A stretch of 64,000 nucleotides of DNA from positions 6,162-70,161 of the forward strand of contig JANMCE010000350.1 of the NCBI GenBank assembly GCA_031360915.1, given 5' to 3'. Positions 60,118-64,000 of this stretch are shown here, in pieces. Below the pieces are notes generated by a model. That model worked only from the letters and a program-made list of their open reading frames with translations, ran no database searches and was not told where the DNA came from. The stretch comes from JANMCE01 sp031360915 (GTDB lineage Bacteria; Actinomycetota; Acidimicrobiia; Acidimicrobiales; Ilumatobacteraceae). Within the stretch, counting starts at the first letter, position 1. Each line of letters starts with the position of its first letter. The position numbers and the translations under genes are program-made.

Positions 60118-60143
60118 GTGTGGTTTTCCTGCAGATCGGGTAC
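60118..60143 (+). promoter_or_regulatory. Near-consensus SigF-type promoter for the GAF kinase
   Basis: GTGT-N16-GGGTAC on the plus strand, 9 bp before ATG 60153, implying a leaderless mRNA. One -35 base differs from GTTT. Confidence 0.6.
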
Positions 60144-60152
60144 TACTACACT

Positions 60153-61415
60153 ATGTCATTGATGCCGTGGACGACGACCCCCGATTTCGACGGTGGCGCT
60201 TCAGGCTGGCCACTCAAGGTCCAGACGCTGCTTGAGGCTGTATTGGTGTTATCTGGCGAGCACGACTTGGACACCGTGCTCCGGCGGATCGTTGCGGGCG
60301 CCGCCACGATCGCCGGGGCCAGGTACGCAGCACTCGGGATCTACGACGCGACCGGAGCGATCGAGTCGTTCATCCACCACGGCATCGATGATAAGACTGC
60401 GGCGCTCATCGGGAGTCTTCCTGATGGGCACGGGCTGCTCGGTGAGGTGATCGTTGCCGGCGGGCCGATCCGGCTCGACGATCTGGGCGCTGATCACCGT
60501 TCCGGCGGGTTCCCCCCGAACCACCCGCCGATGCGCACGTTTCTCGGCGTGCCGGTCGGTCGGGGCGGACGGCGCTATGGCAACCTGTACCTGACGGAGA
60601 AGGCCGACGGTGCGCCCTTCAGCGACGAAGATGAAGCGTTTGTGGTTGCCTTCGCAGCGTTTGCAGTCGGAGCGATCGAAAGCGCCCGGGCCGAGCGGGC
60701 CGAGCGGGCCCGCGCCGACGCAGTCGCCGACCTCACGGCCGCAGCGGAGCGGGCGGCGTTCAAGCGAGAGATGTTGGGCGAAATCCTGAATGCCCAAGAA
60801 GCGGAACGCGCCCGGGTCTCGCGCGACCTCCACGACGACGTCGGGCAGGCACTTACTTCGGTGCTGCTTGGCCTGAGACTGGTCGAGTCCTGTCTCGCCG
60901 CCGATGAGGTCGAGCTCGACGACGCTCGACGCCGGACCGAGGATGTTCGCGAGCTCGTCGCGGACGCTCTTCGAAGGACCCGAAAACTCGCGTTTGACCT
61001 CCGCCCGACCGTCCTCGACGACGTGGGACTTCTCCCTGCGCTGGAACGCCTCGCCCAGGACGTGAGCGTCCGCACCGGCGTCACCGTTGCGGTCGCCTCG
61101 GACGGGCTGTTCGAGTCCCGTTTGCCGACCGAGGTCGAGACGGTCGTCTACCGGGTCGTGCAGGAAGCCCTCACCAACATCACCCGGCACGCCAACGCGG
61201 CTACCGCCAGCATCACCGTGGTCGCGGCCGATGGACGAGTTCGGACGCTCGTGGAGGATGACGGCGTCGGTTTCACCGCCGGTCCCGGACCGCAACGGGG
61301 GCACCTCGGGCTGCAAGGCATGGTCGAACGGGCCGATCTTGTGGGTGGAACGGTTGAACTGTCCTCGACGCCGGGTTCGGGCACCACCGTTCTACTGGAG
61401 ATACCCGTTGCCTGA
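60153..61415 (+). CDS. DosS-like GAF sensor histidine kinase
   Basis: This 420-residue soluble kinase has a GAF domain at about 25-190, with GARYAALGIYDATGAIESF and GGFPPNHPPMRTFLGVPVGR, the stretches shared with DosS/DosT. HisKA_3 follows with the phosphoacceptor in RVSRDLHDDVGQALTS, then HATPase with VQEALTNITRHANA. DosS GAF domains bind haem and sense O2/NO/CO; a haem His here is possible but not established. ATG 60153 fits the near-SigF promoter. It overlaps the regulator gene. Confidence 0.9.
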   Translation: MSLMPWTTTPDFDGGASGWPLKVQTLLEAVLVLSGEHDLDTVLRRIVAGAATIAGARYAALGIYDATGAIESFIHHGIDDKTAALIGSLPDGHGLLGEVIVAGGPIRLDDLGADHRSGGFPPNHPPMRTFLGVPVGRGGRRYGNLYLTEKADGAPFSDEDEAFVVAFAAFAVGAIESARAERAERARADAVADLTAAAERAAFKREMLGEILNAQEAERARVSRDLHDDVGQALTSVLLGLRLVESCLAADEVELDDARRRTEDVRELVADALRRTRKLAFDLRPTVLDDVGLLPALERLAQDVSVRTGVTVAVASDGLFESRLPTEVETVVYRVVQEALTNITRHANAATASITVVAADGRVRTLVEDDGVGFTAGPGPQRGHLGLQGMVERADLVGGTVELSSTPGSGTTVLLEIPVA

Positions 61416-62067
61416 CGTGATCAGGATCGCGCTGTGCGACGACCACGCCGTCGTTCGCGGCGGGCTGCGACGAATCCTCGACGCAGATGACCTTGAGGTC
61501 GTCGGCGAGGCCGGAACCGTGAAGGAGGCCATTGCCCTGGCAGCAAGCTGCCTACCCGATGTGTTCGTGATGGATCTGGGGTTGCCAGACGGGAGCGGAA
61601 TCGACGCGACAGCCGAGGTGCTGCGGGTCAGCCCGGCGACCCGAGTGCTCGTGTTGACCGCGCATGACGACATCGCGTACCTGCGCCGCGCTTTCGAGGC
61701 CGGCGCAGTCGGCTATCTGGTCAAGGAAGCAGCCGACATCGAACTGGTACAAGCCGTTCGACAAGTGGCCAGCGGCAAACAGTATGTACATCCGACCCTG
61801 GGTGCTGCCCTGCTCGCCCCCGACGCCCCGCCCGCCCGACTCGGCGGACCCGGTGGCGAGTTGTCAGACCGCGAACTCGAAGTGTTACGGATGATGGCTC
61901 TCGGGCTCACCAATACCGAGATCAGTGAGCGGCTGTATGTGTCGGTGCGCACCGTGGAAACCCACCGGTCCCATATCCACCAGAAACTGAATGTTCGTAA
62001 CCGGGCCGAGTTGGTCCGCCGCGCCAAGGATGCCGGGCTCCTCGACGTTGACGAGCCCGGTCGGTGA
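61408..62067 (+). CDS. NarL/LuxR-family response regulator
   Basis: This 219-residue regulator has receiver Asp in DVFVMDLGLPDGSG, Thr in LVLTAHDD and Lys in GYLVKEAAD. The LuxR helix-turn-helix is LTNTEISERLYVSVRTVETH, the TVETH type, unlike the TVKNY type of the receiver-less protein at 38465. TTG 61408 is chosen because TGGAG lies 7 nt upstream; GTG 61417 is the alternative. It overlaps the kinase by 8 bp. Confidence 0.93.
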   Translation: MPDVIRIALCDDHAVVRGGLRRILDADDLEVVGEAGTVKEAIALAASCLPDVFVMDLGLPDGSGIDATAEVLRVSPATRVLVLTAHDDIAYLRRAFEAGAVGYLVKEAADIELVQAVRQVASGKQYVHPTLGAALLAPDAPPARLGGPGGELSDRELEVLRMMALGLTNTEISERLYVSVRTVETHRSHIHQKLNVRNRAELVRRAKDAGLLDVDEPGR

Positions 62068-62126
62068 CCGTCCGCAGCGCCGCTCAGTAGCCAGCGCGGA
62101 TGCCCGCCCACAAGGGAGGGCGCATC

Positions 62127-62603
62127 ATGACTGTCATGACGACAACGCCCGCCGAGGCGCGCGACGTGCCACCCGGTCAGCGGCGCGTCGCGGTAGCAAT
62201 CGCTCACCCAGCCATGCACCGACTCGTCGTCGACCTCCTCGACCGCGACCATGACCGCTGGGCTGTTTCCGCAGTCGACGACGTGTCGGACCTCGGGAGC
62301 ATTGTCTCAGCCCGCCCAGACCTCGTGATCGTGGACACCGCCGACTTCGCCGCGTGCTGCCGCCGGTTACCCGCAAGCTTCCCGCCCGGCCGGGTCATCG
62401 TCATCGGCCCCGAGCCAGATCCCGCCTACCGCCACGCTGCGCTCCATCGCGGTGCGGGCGCGTGGCTCAGCCGCGAATGCGTCGCCGAGGAACTCTGCGA
62501 CGCAATGTGCTCGACGGCCGGCCGCGCTCAGGTGCAGTACCCGCCGTCGACGGAACAACCCACAAACCGCCCCGATCCTGTCCAAGGAGTCACATCCCGA
62601 TGA
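62127..62603 (+). CDS. Degenerate receiver-like protein ahead of phosphoketolase
   Basis: This 158-residue protein has a receiver fold: RRVAVAIAHPAMHRLVVDLL, an Asp in PDLVIVDTADF, and GAGAWLSRE where the conserved Lys should stand. The N-terminal acidic pair is also altered. It probably does not phosphorylate normally. ATG 62127 has GGGAGGGCG upstream. The stop overlaps the phosphoketolase start (ATGA). Confidence 0.75.
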   Translation: MTVMTTTPAEARDVPPGQRRVAVAIAHPAMHRLVVDLLDRDHDRWAVSAVDDVSDLGSIVSARPDLVIVDTADFAACCRRLPASFPPGRVIVIGPEPDPAYRHAALHRGAGAWLSRECVAEELCDAMCSTAGRAQVQYPPSTEQPTNRPDPVQGVTSR

Positions 62604-64000
62604 CGTCCAACGCACATACACCCGTAGCCAAAAAGGACCTCGCCGGGCTTGATCGATGGTGGCGGGCGGCCAACTATCTCTCGGTCGGGCAGATCTACCT
62701 TCTCGACAACCCGATGCTCGCCGAGCCGCTCACCGCTGCTCAAGTCAAGCCCCGGCTGCTCGGCCACTGGGGCACGACGCCGGGCCTGAACTTCGTGTAC
62801 GCCCACCTGAACCGAGTCATTCGCGCTCGTGATCTCGACATGTTGTTCGTAGCCGGCCCAGGCCACGGCGGACCAGCGGTGGTGGCCAACACCTGGCTTG
62901 AAGGCACCTACACCGAGACCTACCCCGACGTCTCCCAAGACACGGCTGGGATGCGACGGCTGTTCCGCCAGTTCTCGTTCCCGGGTGGCGTTCCGAGCCA
63001 CGTTGCACCGGAAACGCCAGGGTCAATCAACGAGGGAGGAGAGCTCGGGTACTCGCTCGCCCACGCCTACGGAGCAGCGTTCGACAACCCGGACCTCATT
63101 GTTGCGTGTGTGATCGGTGACGGGGAAGCCGAGACCGGTGCGCTGGCCGCCAGTTGGCATTCCAACAAATTCCTCGACACCGTCCACGACGGGGCCGTGC
63201 TCCCCATCTTGCACCTGAACGGCTACAAGATCGCCAATCCCACCGTGCTAGCCCGAATCCCCGACGACGAACTCACCAAACTCCTCGAAGGCTACGGGCA
63301 CACCGTGTACCGAGTCGAAGGTGACGACCCTGCCGAGATGCACGAACAGATGGCGGCAACACTCGACATCATCTGCGATCACATCGCCGAGATCCAGGCG
63401 ACAGCCCGCAACGGCACGACGTCCCAGCGACCGCGTTGGCCGGTACTCGTGCTGCGCTCGCCCAAAGGCTGGACCGGACCGGCCGAGGTCGACGGCCTTG
63501 CAGTGGAGGGCACCTGGCGATCGCATCAGGTACCGATCGCCGCCGTGCGCACCAACCCTGAACACCTCGCCGCCCTGGAGGAGTGGCTGCGCAGCTACCG
63601 CCCCGAGGAACTGTTCGACTACGACGGACGACCTGCACCCGACATCGCTGCGCTTGCGCCAGCCGGGCAACGGCGAATGAGTGCCAACCCGCACGCCAAC
63701 GGCGGCACCCTCCTCACCGATCTGGCCATGCCGAACTGGCGCGACCATGCAGTCGACGTGCCGAAAACCAGGAGCCACACGCAACGAACCGACTCGCACA
63801 CTCGGACGACTGCTGCGCGACGTAATGCGGCTCAGCACGGACGCCCGAAATTTCCGTATCTTCGGGCCTGACGAAACCGAATCCAACCGGCTTAGCGCCG
63901 TTTACGAAGTGACGGGCAAAGCCTGGCAGGCCGACGCTTCACCGTCGGACAACCACCTCGCCGCCGATGGGCGCGTCATGGAGGTCCTCAGCGAACACCT
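62600..64000 (+). CDS. xfp: Phosphoketolase, partial, with apparent frameshift at 63764
   Basis: Thiamine diphosphate enzyme splitting xylulose 5-phosphate and/or fructose 6-phosphate into acetyl phosphate. The first 390 residues are intact: GPGHGGPAVVANT, ETPGSINEGGELGYS, VIGDGEAETGALAA and NGYKIANPT. At AAAA 63764-63767 the frame changes; removing one A joins VDVP to KPGATRNEPTRTLGRLLRDV and the correct continuation to the window edge. As written the frame stops at 63871. A homopolymer error is the simplest reading, a true mutation the alternative. Confidence 0.88.

Overview
The window is high-GC bacterial DNA, almost fully coding, with short intergenic gaps and many genes overlapping by 4 bp (ATGA or GTGA). 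The gene set points to Actinomycetota, possibly Acidimicrobiia, although the class is only a guess. It includes a SigF/RsbW/RsbV partner-switching module, a CsoR copper regulator, a DosR-type DNA-binding protein, a DosS-like GAF histidine kinase, an FdxA-like ferredoxin and many leaderless-looking starts. No rRNA, tRNA or CRISPR array was seen. The left edge cuts an acyl-CoA ligase and the right edge cuts a phosphoketolase.

Layout. 1-8 kb: partial acyl-CoA synthetase, pfkB/D-lactate dehydrogenase pair, SulP transporter, BON protein, flavin-binding protein, AI-2E-type permease and PRC-barrel protein. 8.3-15.8 kb: one minus-strand operon with a lipoprotein, two ABC ATPases, a giant FtsX permease and a two-component system. 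16-31 kb: a dense general-stress island holding GlsB, three RsbW-like ATPases, Dps, the sigma factor operon, CsbD, Fe/Mn superoxide dismutase, glycosyltransferases, an FdhF/YdeP molybdoenzyme, ferredoxin, YihY and DoxX-like proteins. 31-34 kb: a four-gene operon (GT2, PIG-L deacetylase, methyltransferase, acyl-CoA dehydrogenase-like). 34-41 kb: Nei glycosylase, second AI-2E permease, flavin reductase, VTT protein, a receiver-less DosR-like regulator, CDF and CorA transporters. 41-44.1 kb: a decayed stretch with four broken genes. 44-54 kb: copper and other metal handling (csoR, copA, copZ), an ABC exporter, and Cys/His-rich small proteins. 54-60 kb: a six-gene operon built round a P1B ATPase with a CPD motif. 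60-64 kb: a GAF kinase, its LuxR-type regulator, a degenerate receiver and phosphoketolase.

The strongest observation concerns regulation. Thirteen exact copies of GTTT-N16-GGGTA, the promoter form read by SigB/SigF-type general-stress sigma factors, lie just upstream of genes and in the right orientation. At least four near matches accompany them. The sigma factor gene itself lies in the window behind one of these promoters, so the island reads as an autoregulated SigF regulon. It covers DNA and oxidative protection (Dps, SOD), envelope proteins, glycosyltransferases and possibly the four-gene tailoring operon. The DosS-like kinase, the DosR-like regulator, pfkB, D-lactate dehydrogenase, ferredoxin and phosphoketolase suggest an added hypoxia or energy-stress programme.
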